64,000 nt of DNA from Salvator merianae (taxonomy: Eukaryota; Chordata; Lepidosauria; Squamata; Teiidae): contig QVOM02000101.1 in the NCBI GenBank assembly GCA_003586115.2, positions 26,629,659 to 26,693,658 on the forward strand. Reading direction: 5' to 3'. Every line of letters starts with the position of its first letter. The stretch's first letter is position 1. The notes beneath the pieces are model-generated. The model was not told the origin of the DNA and ran no database searches. It was given only the letters and a program-made list of their open reading frames with translations. Positions 36,063 through 46,085 of this stretch are shown here, piece after piece. The translations under genes and the position numbers were made by a program.

Positions 36063-36896
36063 TAGGGATATGCCAAAAACTTTCGACACCTTTGCCTTTC
36101 GCACGAAAACAGCGTTTTCGCTGTTTTCCTGCGAAGGGTGAAAAACCCATTTTAAAAATCGTACTGCGAACGTGAAGAGTGAAAACTTACCTTTGCCTTA
36201 GCTGCCTTTCGTTGCTGCAGCAGCCTAGTAAAAGTTCTACTAAAGGCGAAGGTGCCGAAAGTTTTTGGCACAGTGGCTGCTGTGCTGGTGTCAGCAGTTG
36301 GTCAGTATATTTGACTGACTGCTACACCGGCCTATTGGATGCCTCGCTTCCCTGCTGCCAGGGGAACAGGCATCCAATAGAGGTTTCTCTGATGGGAGGG
36401 GGAGGCAGACGAGCCAGACGGCTCAAAAAGGACGCACGCGGTTCTACCAACAGTAAGTTTTTTTTGTTTTTTTTTTTACTTTACTTTACTTTTCTTTTTT
36501 ATTTTACTTGTGTGTTGGGGGGGATGAAGGGACTTTTCTTTCTTTTTTTTTATTGGTGTGTGGGGGAGTGCAGGGGCTTTTCTTTTTTCTTTTATTTGTG
36601 TGTGGGGGGTGCAGGGTGTAGGGGCGGCACATGGCTTCATTGGCAGCAATTGCCCAGCCTGCAGCCTCTGTGCCCATTCACCCTTAAAGATATGAACTGC
36701 CACCATATCTTTAAGGGTGGATGGGTGCAGAGCCGGTGGGCTGGCCAGTGACTGGCAATGAAGCCATGTGCGAAAGGCTTCACAGCGAAAGCACAGTCGG
36801 CATCTTTCGCCATGGGTTTTTCGTGCGAAAACTCACTTTGCCGGCTTCGCTTCGCTGTGAAGCGAAAAGACGAAATGTGCATGAAGCACATCGCTA
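36063..36896. mobile_element. hAT-like non-autonomous element, copy C
   Basis: 834 bp. It starts TAGGGATATGCC and ends ATGAAGCACATCGCTA, a diverged inverse of the family end. Flanks TTGCTTAG and CTGCTTAG (36055-36062, 36897-36904) match at 7 of 8 bases. The interior is rich in GCGAAA/TTTCGC words. 36628-36770 is a palindrome with arms of about 65 bp centred on GAACTGCCACC. A T/G-rich region lies at 36450-36620. No transposase is seen; the 190-codon frame over it is incidental. Confidence 0.87.
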
Positions 36897-36992
36897 CTGC
36901 TTAGTTTATTCAGGAGCCTTTGATGAGGGTCTTTGTCGAAAGCTTTCTGAAAGTCCAGAATAGACAATGTCCACTGGGTCACTTTTATCCAT

Positions 36993-37569
36993 GGGCATGT
37001 TCGCACTGAGCTCCTAGTCCGTTCCCAGTAGTTGGCTTCGGACCGGAGAGGTTGGAGAACGCTGGCTGCCCTTCGCACTCCCAGCCTGAGGAATGGACGT
37101 GAAGCCGACCAGCAGAGGGAACAGTGCGAATGGCAGCTGCTAGTTTGGTATCGCACTTTGTACCATCGAGCTCCGCTTTGTAGCCAGAGGGCTCGTTACG
37201 GAGCCGGCTTCGTAATGGCAGCTAGGCTGCCATGCCCAAAGGGCTATCCCGGGTGTGAAGCTTCGCACTCGGGTGTGAAAACTTCGCACCCGGGTGTGAA
37301 GCTTCGGACCACGCATGCGCAGCCGCATCAGCCACGCCCAGCCACCATTGCAAACGTGGACGGGAGTGCGAAAGCACCGTGCCCGATCTTCGCTCCATCG
37401 CGCAGGTCGGAATGAAGACAAGCTTTTACTTGTCTTGCCTTACCCAGGATCAGGTACGAATCGGGTACAATGTGGTTCAGATCGGGTGAGGCGCGTGCCC
37501 GCGGCAGTGCGAAAGCTCCATTCCAGCGAACAGACAAGAACGTTCCACCGCTGTAGTGTGAAAAGGCCC
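36993..37569. mobile_element. GGGCC-ended element in L3 (CAT duplication)
   Basis: 577 bp, starting GGGCATGTTCGCACTGAG and ending GTGTGAAAAGGCCC. It is flanked by CAT at 36990-36992 and 37570-37572. Removing it rejoins the LINE reading. It is very CpG-rich, with repeated GGGTGTGAAGCTTCGCAC-like words at 37250-37310. It is non-autonomous, and its open frames match no protein family I know. Confidence 0.87.
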
Positions 37570-37572
37570 CAT

Positions 37573-37942
37573 GTGTTAATTAACACTTTCAAAGAATTCT
37601 AACAAATTTGTAAGGCATGATGTTCCTTTGCAGAGACTGTGCTGTTTTCCTTTCAGCAAAGCTTGGTCCTCTATGAGTACAGTAATTTTATCCTTAATTA
37701 TGATTTCCATTACTTTACCAGGAACTGATGTTAAGCTGACTGGTCTGTAATTTCCTGAGCACCCCAGATCCATTTTTGAAGACTGGTGACACATTTCCTA
37801 CCCTCCAGTCTTCAGGCACAGAGCCTGATTTTAGGGAAAGATTATATATTTTCACTAGAAACTCAGCAATTTCATATTTCAATTCTTTAAGAACTCTTGG
37901 ATGAATGGCATCTGGTCCTGGTGATAGAGGAGGTCCTTGCAT
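37573..37942 (-). pseudogene. L3/CR1 reverse-transcriptase N-terminal part
   Basis: Two overlapping minus-strand frames give the first RT blocks: SPGPDAIHPRVLKELKYEIA and VPEDWRVGNVSPVFK in one, then NYRPVSLTSVPGKVMEIIIK and SLCKGTSCLTNLLEFF in the other. A frameshift lies near 37760-37790. The sequence stops at the GGGCC-ended insertion at 37569. It resumes at 36992 with a THWIKVTQWTLSILDFQKAF-like segment. Confidence 0.83.
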
Positions 37943-38042
37943 GTCTTACTAAACTAAATTCTTATTAAGACATGCAAAGACCTCCTCCTTGGTTATCTGT
38001 ATCTTGTTTAACTGCTCTGACTTCCTTCCTGAAAAGATTGAC

Positions 38043-38498
38043 TCAGCTGCCAGCATATGCCCTCTTATCTTGCTCAGTGAAAACAAAGGCAAAAAATCCA
38101 TTTAGTCTTTCTGCAGTCTCTGTGGCCTCTGTAGTTATCACTTTCTGCCCATTATCATCTAATGGTCCAACTGTTTTTCTGGTTGGATTCCTATTTCTGA
38201 TATACTTCAAGAAATTCTTGTTATTTTTCTTGATGTTCTTAGCAACGTGCTCCTCAAAATTCTTCTTAGCATTTCTGATTGCTACCTTGCATTTGTTTTC
38301 CCAGAGTTTGTGTTCTTTCCTGGTCTCCTCATTAGGACAAACCTTCCATTTTCTGAATGATCTTTCTTTGCTTTTAATGACTTCCTGTACTGCATTTGTA
38401 AGCCACACTGGTGTCCTTTTGGACTTGGCAGTCCCCTTTTTTCTTTTCGGTATGCATTCTAAATGAACCCCCATTAATGTGTTGCTAAATAGTTTCAT
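38043..38498 (-). pseudogene. L3/CR1 linker between endonuclease and RT
   Basis: A 151-codon lysine-rich stretch typical of the CR1-clade linker. It contains TPVWLTNAVQEVIKSKERSF (about residues 31-50), a NKCKVAIRNAKKNFEEHVAK segment (about 69-88), FLKYIRNRN and TVGPLDDNG. The end, AERLNGFFAFVFTEQD, is the conserved block just before the reverse transcriptase. It is open throughout, but its neighbours are in other frames. Confidence 0.83.
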
Positions 38499-38596
38499 GC
38501 ATTTTGGAGTGCTTGAACTCTTCTAACTTTCCTTTTCAGTTTCCTTTTCACCAGTTCTCTCATTTTGGGGAAGTTTTCCTCATGAAAGTTTAAGGT

Positions 38597-38905
38597 CTAC
38601 ATGTTCAATTGTGTTGACAACTTACTATCTATATTTAAATTGAAGATTATCCAGTTGTGGTTACTGTTCTCTATGGGAGCAGTTATAGTGATGTCTTGTA
38701 CTAGATCCCGTGTATTACTGAGGATCAAGTCCAGGATTCCCTTTCCCCTCATTGGTTTCACAGCCAGCTGCTCTAGGGAGCAATCATTTAGTATGTCTAG
38801 GAATTTTATCTCTCTCTCATGAGTTGAACAAGAATTTGCCCAGTTTGTGTCGGGGTAATTGAAGTCTCCCATTATAACTACCCTTTTCTTTTTTGATGCC
38901 TCCAT
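38597..38905 (-). pseudogene. L3/CR1 endonuclease fragment
   Basis: Encodes part of the APE-type endonuclease: RVVIMGDFNYPDTNW (about residues 8-22), GILDLILSN (about 55-63) and a terminal SNHNWIIF-like segment (about 81-88) where CR1 endonucleases normally have SDH. Loss of that aspartate suggests a dead enzyme. The N-terminal half of the domain is not in frame here. The next part of the protein is at 38043-38498. Confidence 0.85.
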
Positions 38906-39055
38906 GACTTCATTTTATAAATGCTGATCCCCTTCATGTGTTTGTCTGGGAAGGCAATAGCATGTCCCTAATGTTAGACTTGTTTTCTGACCAGGTATTT
39001 TTACCCACAGTATTTCTGAAGTTAGATCTGATTCCCCTGGATATTCCAGTTCATA

Positions 39056-39737
39056 AGAGATAGAATAAACAGGGGCAACAAGAGTGAGTTCTCATCATCT
39101 GAAGTCTTCTTATTCATGGAGATCTTCACTAGCCTATGGAGGGAACCTTGGGGAGAAAAGACAATTCTCAGTCTCAGCACTCTGCAAACACAGATATTGT
39201 ACGCTAAATTCACAAACTTGGAAGCAAAACTGGAAGGTCAGGAAAGTGGGAAGCTCCACAAACTTCACTTCCTTAGCAAAAACAGCTTTTTTGCCAGATA
39301 GCAGGGAGTACAGAGGCCCGGAGGCTTTTGAGGAGACCTAAGGAGAAAGCCACCATGGATTATCAGATATATTCACAGTACAAACTCCAAGGATGGACAA
39401 ACCAACTTTCAGACATATTGTACCCATGAATAGTGATTCTCAGGTTCATGACAGAACATCACTTGTGAGTGCTGGGAAGCCAAAAGAAAACAGGACACGC
39501 CTTCCAGTCATCTTAACTCTAGTGCATCCCAGGAGCAGTACAAAAACACTATTTAGCTAAAGGAAGGCATCAGAGCAGTGGAGAGAGTACACTTGAGTCT
39601 CCCAGTGAGACAAAGGCACAGCTACCTTCTGCAAGGTGGGATGGATGACCTCACAGTTTTTCTTTCTCAATGATGTTTAGTTCAGTGTACTAGTGATACA
39701 GCAAGCTGATGAAGAATGAAATCCAAATACAGAGAGG
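39056..39737. other. No gene recognised
   Basis: Anonymous DNA between the L3 element and an A-rich microsatellite; no feature supported. Confidence 0.5.
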
Positions 39738-39897
39738 CAAAAAAAAAAATGGAAAGGAAAGAAAAAAAGAAAGAAAGAAAGGGGAAGAAAAAGAAAGAAA
39801 GAAAGAAAAAGAAAAAGAAAGAAAGAAAGAAAGAAAGAAAGAAAAGAAAAGAAAAGAAAAGAAAAGAAAAGAAAAGAAAAGAAAAGAAAAGAAAGGG
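39738..39897. repeat. (GAAA)n/(GAAAA)n purine array
   Basis: A purine tract of GAAA units passing into about ten GAAAA units. Overlapping Lys/Glu-rich frames are artefacts. Confidence 0.95.
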
Positions 39898-40395
39898 TTC
39901 TTATGTCTTTTTGTCTAGTGTAAAAAGGGATGAGCTATGGGATTGGTGGGAAAATGAATCAAAATTCACCTTTTTTTCTTTGGTACATTTGAAGCGAAAT
40001 TTAAAATTATTGGCTGTTACAATCCAGAGGTGTGGTGAACAAAGGTGTGGATAAAGGTCAAATCCAGTTTTTTACAAGTAAAAATGATTAAATTAAGTTG
40101 GCTAATTGTTTAGATAACACAGATAAGCTTTTCCTATGCCCCAGCCATGATGTCAGGCACTTCAAGATGTTATATCACTAAAGCAGCTCTCTTGATTGAT
40201 TCAGGAACAACATAAAGAAATAATATGTGTAAGACATTACACAAAAGTTTGCTTTCAAAAATAGTGTCACTTCACTAATTTCTAGGCACATTCTATTTAT
40301 AGTTCTTGTTTACTCACATCTCTGTCCTTCTTGTCTATTTATCTTGCAAACATGGTCTTGAGGAACTCATGGGGAGGGAAACATTAACTCAGATC

Positions 40396-40398
<3 letters not shown>
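39898..40398. other. No gene recognised
   Basis: Anonymous AT-rich sequence between two microsatellites; no feature supported. Confidence 0.5.

Positions 40399-40437
<39 letters not shown>
40399..40437. repeat. (TG)n microsatellite
   Basis: About 19 TG units. Confidence 0.97.
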
Positions 40438-40438
<1 letters not shown>

Positions 40439-41244
40439 CCAAAATGGCTTTGCAGATGTGCAGTGTGCTATAGTGCACTGTGGTTCAGGCATTCATGCAG
40501 CTTCAGAGCCTATAGCCCACACCACTTTAGCAATGTGTTGGGCTGGGATGGCCCACCATAATGTGGATTACACTTTGTGGGGGGTTCTGGCTTCCCCTCC
40601 AGATTGTTCAGTCCAGCTCAAGATTGGATGTTCACAGTGTGCTCCAAGCAGAAACAGACTTAGTATTTTGCTTATTTTTTTCAGTTGCTATTCATGTTGC
40701 TTTGAATGCCTTGCATTCACAAGCTTATAAAATGTCTAGGCTTATTTCTGTGGTAGGTCATTGATCAGATTAACATTTTACATCCACCTACACACTCTCT
40801 AGACAGGCCAATTTCTCATCTATGTTTCCATGTGCTTTCCAATTTTGCTTCACATGACATGTCCTTTACAGCTAATCTGGAAAAACAGAGATGCAATTTG
40901 GTGCCCATTGCATATTTTGCTTCTAACTCCAAGCACATTATTAATGTGATCTTGTGCTCAGATGGTGTGTTAGCAAAAAATACTACCAGCTGTTTTTTTT
41001 CTTCCCCCTGGTAACTGGCAAAGTACAAATGGTCAGATAATTAAAAGACATTATTAGGATGATCCTGACTACCACCTTATGTTCCTCTGGGTTCTCTTAA
41101 ACATATACAAATATTCAGAAGTTTGTGCTTCAGCACTGAATTCTTAGACATTTCCTTTAGAATTATATAAAAAAATAGACATTTAAGTGAGATCTAACCT
41201 AACTGAAAACAGATAAAAAACAATTTAGCAAAACATGTTAGTTT
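40438..41244. other. No gene recognised
   Basis: Anonymous sequence; short frames match nothing known. Confidence 0.5.
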
Positions 41245-41530
41245 TAATCTATTTATTTATTTGCCTTATGTACCACAGATTTCATATATACTCTATAGTT
41301 TACAGATAAACACATGGATCCAGAATAAATACACAGACAATGACTTATCATGGTCAACTTGTCAAACATTATCAAAGGCATGTGTAAAAAGATACATTTT
41401 TAAAGATTTTTAAAATGTTAATAGGAAGGGAACTGTCTGGATTTCATGTGGAAGCCAGTTTCAGAAAGGGGGTGGGCACAATTGAAAATACTTTTTTCCT
41501 TGCCCTGGCTCCTGTTAGCTCACACAGACT
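41245..41530 (-). mobile_element. L2-like LINE 3' end fragment
   Basis: CTATTTATTTATTTGCCTTA at the outer end is followed by A-rich UTR. Further in comes AAAGATACATTTTTAAAGAT, then GGAAGCCAGTTTCAGAAAGG and GGGGTGGGCACAATTGAAAA. This is the minus-strand order of an L2 C-terminus and UTR, as at 4403-4670, but strongly diverged. Confidence 0.55.
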
Positions 41531-41719
41531 AGGAATTTTAAGATCTAATGAATTAACAAAACATATACAATAGGTACTGGCTGAGTGGAGTGATGGTTTC
41601 AGATATACCCAGATATGTTATGCTAACGTATCATAGTTTTTTGTTTGCTAATTACTGATCTTTGACCACAATAACAATTTCACTTACTTGCTAAAGTACA
41701 AACTATATTGAATTTCTTA
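41531..41719. other. No gene recognised
   Basis: Short anonymous spacer. Confidence 0.5.
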
Positions 41720-41720
41720 A

Positions 41721-41790
<70 letters not shown>
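41720..41790. repeat. (AAT)n microsatellite
   Basis: About 23 perfect AAT units. Confidence 0.97.
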
Positions 41791-42263
41791 TGAAAATATA
41801 TGAAAGTATATGAGATGCTTTGGGACTTCTATTATACTCATAGTATAGACAAATTAAAGCAAAATAGACTGTGTGAGCAGTCTAACAACTTTTATTTACC
41901 TTTTGTTTTCACTGATTTGGTCTGATCTCAGAAATGAATTGATTAATGCTTGAATGGAAAAGCACCAGTAGATACTAGGTACAATAAGTTATGCTGGGAA
42001 ATCAGGAGGGGAGTAAGGGAAGACAATGCCAAACCACTTTTGTACTGTTACAAAAAAAACCTATGTTGAATCACCCAGCACTCAAATTAGTGGCAATTTT
42101 GGCCCTTTGTGCACTTACCCATTGTCTGGTGCAGGAATGCGTCTACGTGGCCTGGCTTTTGCATGCTATAGTGGGATAATGTAGGCCCTTCCCCTCCTGG
42201 AATGCTACATCTATATGAGATGAAGCATAGTGTGCTGATCTACTGGTACACTCCAATCGCAAA
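41791..42263. other. No gene recognised
   Basis: Anonymous sequence between the AAT array and a GGGCC-ended element. Confidence 0.5.
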
Positions 42264-42663
42264 GGGCCTGTTCACACTTGAGTGCTAGTGAGCATCTGGA
42301 TGCTCATTAGCACAGTGTATCTGCACTTTGTGGAGGCCTAAACATTCAGGAGCATCTGCGGGCACTATTGAAGGCTACTAGCTGTGGATAGCTAAATAAT
42401 TGTCCACAGTTGTACCAGAAACTGGATTGTTCCCAGTACACAATGTTCATACCTACTTCTGGGTGCATTTGCTTCACAATGCAGTGTGGCATGGCTGTGA
42501 CTATGCAGTCATGGTCTGTGTCCTGGGTTGCCATGACAGCAGCCAGACATTTCCCAGTTCAAAGCTGTTCCAGTCCTCACAGTTTAGATGGCTGCTGCAT
42601 CATGTGGTCTGCCTTAAAATGGAACAATTATACCATTCTAAGATCAAAAGTGTGAACAGGCCC
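42264..42663 (+). mobile_element. GGGCC-ended element, 400-bp subfamily
   Basis: Starts GGGCCTGTTCACACTTG and ends GTGTGAACAGGCCC, a perfect 14-bp inverted end. The interior is homologous to 60781-61396 (same strand) and 51023-51409 (opposite strand), sharing GTTCATACCTACTTCTGGGT-like, TCACAATGCAGTGTGGCA-like and GTTCCAGTCCTCACAGTTTA-like blocks. The flanks (AAA and CGT) show no duplication. It is non-autonomous. Confidence 0.85.
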
Positions 42664-43669
42664 CGTGTGTTACTATCCTGTTCTGGAGGAATGAGCTGTG
42701 TGAAGAAGGCACATGGCCTCTTCTTCCAGGATACAGGTGCAAGAGTGTGCACCACCAGAATGGGGATCCTGGGAACTCCAAAAGCAAGAGAAGAGTAGGA
42801 TGACTGTGTAGTGACCGTACTCTTCTTCCATACTGAATACGCAACAAGGTTGCAGTGTTGCGAAACACTGTCATCGCAAAGCACTTTCAAAGCAACATAA
42901 AGGCACTATATGGATCCTGCCAGAGTCTAAGAACTAGAGGCTTGAGTTGATAGTCCTATTTGAGGAAAAAGTAAACTGAAACTCGTGTCATTGTTTTCTT
43001 TGCATTTAACAATATTTTTGAGCATTTTTTATTTGCAGAGGGTATTTTGAAGATATAGCAAGTGCTCTGTTCTTTTTTCATGAGGGGTCAAAAATTGTCT
43101 CTAAGCATGTGTGTATGTGTGCTTGTTTGGCAGATTGCTGCAACCTATGCAAAATTTTCCATCAGAGGCCATCAGAGGGACAAACAATTTGCTAGCTGGA
43201 GGCTTGTTTATTTCAATTGCTGATTGCATTTGGCTTCCTTTCTCTATAGATATAAATCATCAGAAAGGAGCTTGAAAATCAAGTACTCAAGCTGTGAGGC
43301 AACATGTCTAGGCTAAAGTGAAAAGATACCTCAAAGATGCTGGAACAAAAAGTATAATAAAATAAAAGACATTGAAAACCAACCACAGAATTCAAGATGC
43401 TGCTAAAATGTCCCAACACTCATGATATATATTGATTGTGAATAAAAATTTGAATATATTTGGTTTTTATTCTGAAGCTGTGGGGAAGACAGATTTAACT
43501 GGTTTTGCCTTGTCGAGATTAAATCAATTTAGTAATTAAAGTCCTACCTACATTGAATGAATCAGCTGTTTTTGCATCTTGTTTAGTTTGCTATATTTAT
43601 GTGACACACACAGAGGATCCCAAAAGTCCCCAAAGATCTGGAAAAATGTAAATTGGCATAATCTCTGAC
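42664..43669. other. No gene recognised
   Basis: Anonymous AT-rich sequence; no feature supported. Confidence 0.5.
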
Positions 43670-43715
<46 letters not shown>

Positions 43716-43751
43716 GTAATAATAATAGTAATAATAATAGTAATAATAATA
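43670..43751. repeat. (AAT)n microsatellite, interrupted
   Basis: About 27 AAT units with three AGT interruptions. The minus-strand poly-Ile/Leu frames are artefacts. It lies 40 bp from hAT-like copy A. Confidence 0.95.
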
Positions 43752-43791
43752 TAAATGTCAGAATAGTACACCCTTGAAGAGCACCCTGAAG

Positions 43792-44735
43792 TAGGGATGT
43801 GCACGAAGGCAATTTCCCTTCTTCGCTTCGCAGCCCTGCGAAGCACCGGGGCTTCGTTTTCGCTCGAAAACGAGAGGCGCGAAAAGGGCGCTTTTCGTTT
43901 CCGATGCGAAAATCTTCGCAGCGACGGGACCCATCGGAAACGGAGAAAACTCAACGCGAAGGAAAGACCTTCGCGGCGAAGGTCTTTTTTTCGCATTGAG
44001 TTTTTCTCCTCTTCCGCTCGCTGCTGGCTCCCTGATTCACCCTACTCTGTCAGCACGCGCGCTGACAGAGTAGGGTAAATCAGAGAGCCGGCAGGAGACG
44101 AGAGAAATCACCGGGAAGGGAATCTCTCCCTTCCTTCCTGTTGATTTCTCTCGTCTCCCGCCGGCTGTCTGATTCACCCTACTCTTGTCAGCGTGTGCGC
44201 TGACAGAGTAGGGTAAATCAGAGAGCCGGCAGGAGATGAGAGAAATCACCGGGAAGGGAATCTCTCCCTTCCTTCCTGTTGATTTCTCTCGTCTCCCGCC
44301 GGCTGTCTGATTCACCCTACTCTTGTCAGCGTGCGCGCTGACAGAGTGGGGTAAATCAGAGAGCTGGCGGGAGAGCAGAGAAATCACCGGGAAGGGAATC
44401 CCTCCCTTCCTTCCTGTTGATTTCTTTCATCTCCCACATGTGCTGACAGCCTAGGGGGATGAGACGGCAAGCGGAAGAGAAGAAAAATCAAATTGAGTTT
44501 TCTCCTCTTCCGCTCGCTGCCTGCCTGATTCACCCTAGGCTGTCAGCGCGCGCGCTGTCAGCCTAGGGGGATGAGACAGCGGCAAATTGCGAAGGTCCCG
44601 AAATGCATCGAAAATTGAGGGACCTTCGCAATTCGATTTCGTGATTTCTGTTGCCCTTCGCATTCGATGCGAAGGGAATGAAATCACGAAATTCGATCGA
44701 AATTCGGGTGGTACGAAGCTTCGTGCACACCCCTA
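43792..44735. mobile_element. hAT-like non-autonomous element, copy A
   Basis: 944 bp from TAGGGATGTGCACGAAGG to its inverse, CTTCGTGCACACCCCTA. A perfect 8-bp duplication CCCTGAAG (43784-43791, 44736-44743) marks the insertion as hAT-type and recent. The interior is CpG-rich. GCGAAA-type words lie near both ends, and in the middle there is a tandem array of self-complementary ~137-bp units (44034-44445). No transposase is present. Arg/Glu-rich frames across it are compositional. Confidence 0.92.
44034..44445. repeat. Tandem array of palindromic ~137-bp units
   Basis: Units start at 44034, 44171 and 44309 with GATTCACCCTACTCT. Each holds a hairpin around CTGTCAGC-N-GCTGACAG and a second inverted pair, GAGAAATCACCGGGAAGG against CCTTCCTGTTGATTTCTC. 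The first two units are nearly identical and the third is more diverged. A related piece with CCTAGGCTGTCAGC occurs near 44527. Confidence 0.9.
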
Positions 44736-44743
44736 CCCTGAAG

Positions 44744-44955
44744 CTATCTCATGGGTGTCCTCAGTATGTGAGCTGAATGAATGGGACAGGGAACCATCAG
44801 AGGGGGAAATCCCACTCTTCCCTCAGGATAGCAGTAAGAGCTTGATGATAGTTCAGGGTGGAGGAATATTAAAACACCCTATGAGAGTCAGAAGGTTGCC
44901 CTCAGTTTATTATGTTATTAGTAGAATACTATATTGCAGACTCACACAGTAGATT
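44744..44955. other. No gene recognised
   Basis: Anonymous spacer between the hAT-like element and BovB. Confidence 0.5.
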
Positions 44956-45345
44956 TCATTGTTGTTGTTGAGTCATTCAGTTGTGTCCAACTCTTTGTGA
45001 CCTCATGGACCGCAGCACGCTAGGCCAGTCTGTCCTGCATTGCCTCATGGAATCTGTGCAAGCACTTGTTCATTGCCTTCATAACACTATCTAACCATCT
45101 CATCCTCTGCCATCCCCTTCTCCTTTGGTTTCAGTCTTTCCCAGCATTAGGGTATTTTCCAGTGAGTCCTGTCTTCACATTATGTGGCCAAAGTATTTGA
45201 ATTTCTGCTTTACTGTCAGTTCTTCCAGTGAGCAGTCAGGGTTGATTTCCTTCAGTATTGATTACCATGATCTTCTTGCAGTCCATAAGACTCTCCAAAA
45301 TTTTCTCTAGAACTACAATTGGAAACAATTGTTACTTTAGTGCTC
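44956..45345 (-). mobile_element. BovB/RTE LINE 3' end
   Basis: The reverse complement of a BovB 3' end. (GTT)n at 44960-44970 is followed by AGTCATTCAGTTGTGTCCAA, CTCTTTGTGACCTCATGGAC, CATCTCATCCTCTGCCATCC, a TTTTCCAGTGAGTCCTG block and AGTCAGGGTTGATTTCCTTC. It is better preserved than the copy at 9718 and is not interrupted. It covers only the C-terminal coding end and UTR, with no intact frame. Confidence 0.93.
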
Positions 45346-45733
45346 CATATGGTTTGCGGCCCAATTATTAGAGCGATATTTTATTAATGGGGGGGGGGGA
45401 AGAAGAAGCTTTGATTATACAGACCTTTGTCAGCAAGGTCACGTCTCTCCTTTTTCATATGCTGTTCAGGATTGCCACAGTTTTCCTCTCAAGGAACAAG
45501 TGTCTTCATGAATGTATGGCCTACTGGTTTCTCCCAGAGATGTGTAGAGACCAAAAAAAAAAAAAAAAAAAAAAAAGATGACTAGGCTCCTGATGCTGGG
45601 CAAGATTGAAGGCAATTGGATTTGAAAATATTTAGAAATGATAGGCATTAATTAGGGGATTAAAATACTTGTCAACATGATAATAAGCATATAAAAGACT
45701 CAACTGATTGTGAATGTGAGGTAGTGTGTCAGG
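45346..45733. other. No gene recognised
   Basis: Anonymous sequence with a run of about 23 A at 45553-45576. Confidence 0.5.
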
Positions 45734-46077
45734 TAGAGATGTGACAAGCTTCTTTGAACATGAACTGGTTTTATTTGAAATGGGCTGTTTGGTTGATTCA
45801 AATTCAAACCAAACTACCTTCAGGTTAAGGAATGTTGGTTTGAACTTGAACCAAATTGGGAATGGTGGTGGTCCAATAGAACTAATCAAACACCTCAGTT
45901 CAAATTGAACTGGTTTGTGTTCAACACTATTTTGTCCTTTAATAGGTTTTCTTATCATTTAATTTTGCAGGTTAAGTGTATTCAAACAAATTTAATATTC
46001 AGTCAAGCCCTGTTCAAAGTGTTTCAAATATAAACTGAACTGCTGAACCACTATTTTAATCTTTGTGCACATCTCTA
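45734..46077. mobile_element. hAT-like non-autonomous element, copy F
   Basis: 344 bp from TAGAGATGTGAC to TTTGTGCACATCTCTA. Flanks GTGTCAGG and GTGTCTGG (45726-45733, 46078-46085) match at 7 of 8 bases. The interior consists of TTCAAA/GAACTGG-type words and is not homologous to copies A-E. It has no coding capacity. A decayed relative may lie at 26395-26660. Confidence 0.85.
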
Positions 46078-46085
46078 GTGTCTGG

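Larger units (their letters stand above)
35040..39055 (-). mobile_element. L3/CR1-clade LINE, long, with three insertions
   Basis: An old minus-strand CR1-clade LINE (L3-like) about 2.4 kb long once its insertions are removed. In its own 5' to 3' order it shows endonuclease GDFNYPDTNW (about 38840-38870), a basic linker (38043-38498), RT start SPGPDAIHPRVLKEL (about 37875-37925), NYRPVSLTSVPGK (about 37700-37750), LDFQKAFDK (about 36925-36955), a degraded PQG block near 35975, FINDLDI near 35900-35930 and KFADDTKF at about 35655-35680. The 3' region then runs to about 35040. It contains hAT-like elements at 35691-35879 and 36063-36896 and a GGGCC-ended element at 36993-37569. Many stops and frameshifts make it inactive. 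The exact ends are uncertain. Confidence 0.87.

Noticed and set aside
36179..36751. 190-codon plus-strand frame with hydrophobic stretch
   Set aside because: The hydrophobic part is the T/G-rich low-complexity centre of hAT-like copy C.
37032..37602. Overlapping frames of 95-127 codons on both strands
   Set aside because: They lie in the CpG-rich GGGCC-ended transposon and match no protein family I know.
37927..37987. Inverted pair of ~20 bp (GGAGGTCCTTGCATGTCTTA and its complement)
   Set aside because: Lies in the linker/RT boundary of the L3 LINE and both arms fall within coding-derived sequence; most likely chance similarity, not a separate element.
43583..43996. Minus-strand frame with poly-Ile stretch
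   Set aside because: Made of the AAT array plus the end of hAT-like copy A.
43797..44952. Open frames in the CpG-rich interior of hAT-like copy A
   Set aside because: GC-rich palindromic DNA has few stops in several frames at once; no transposase motifs are seen.
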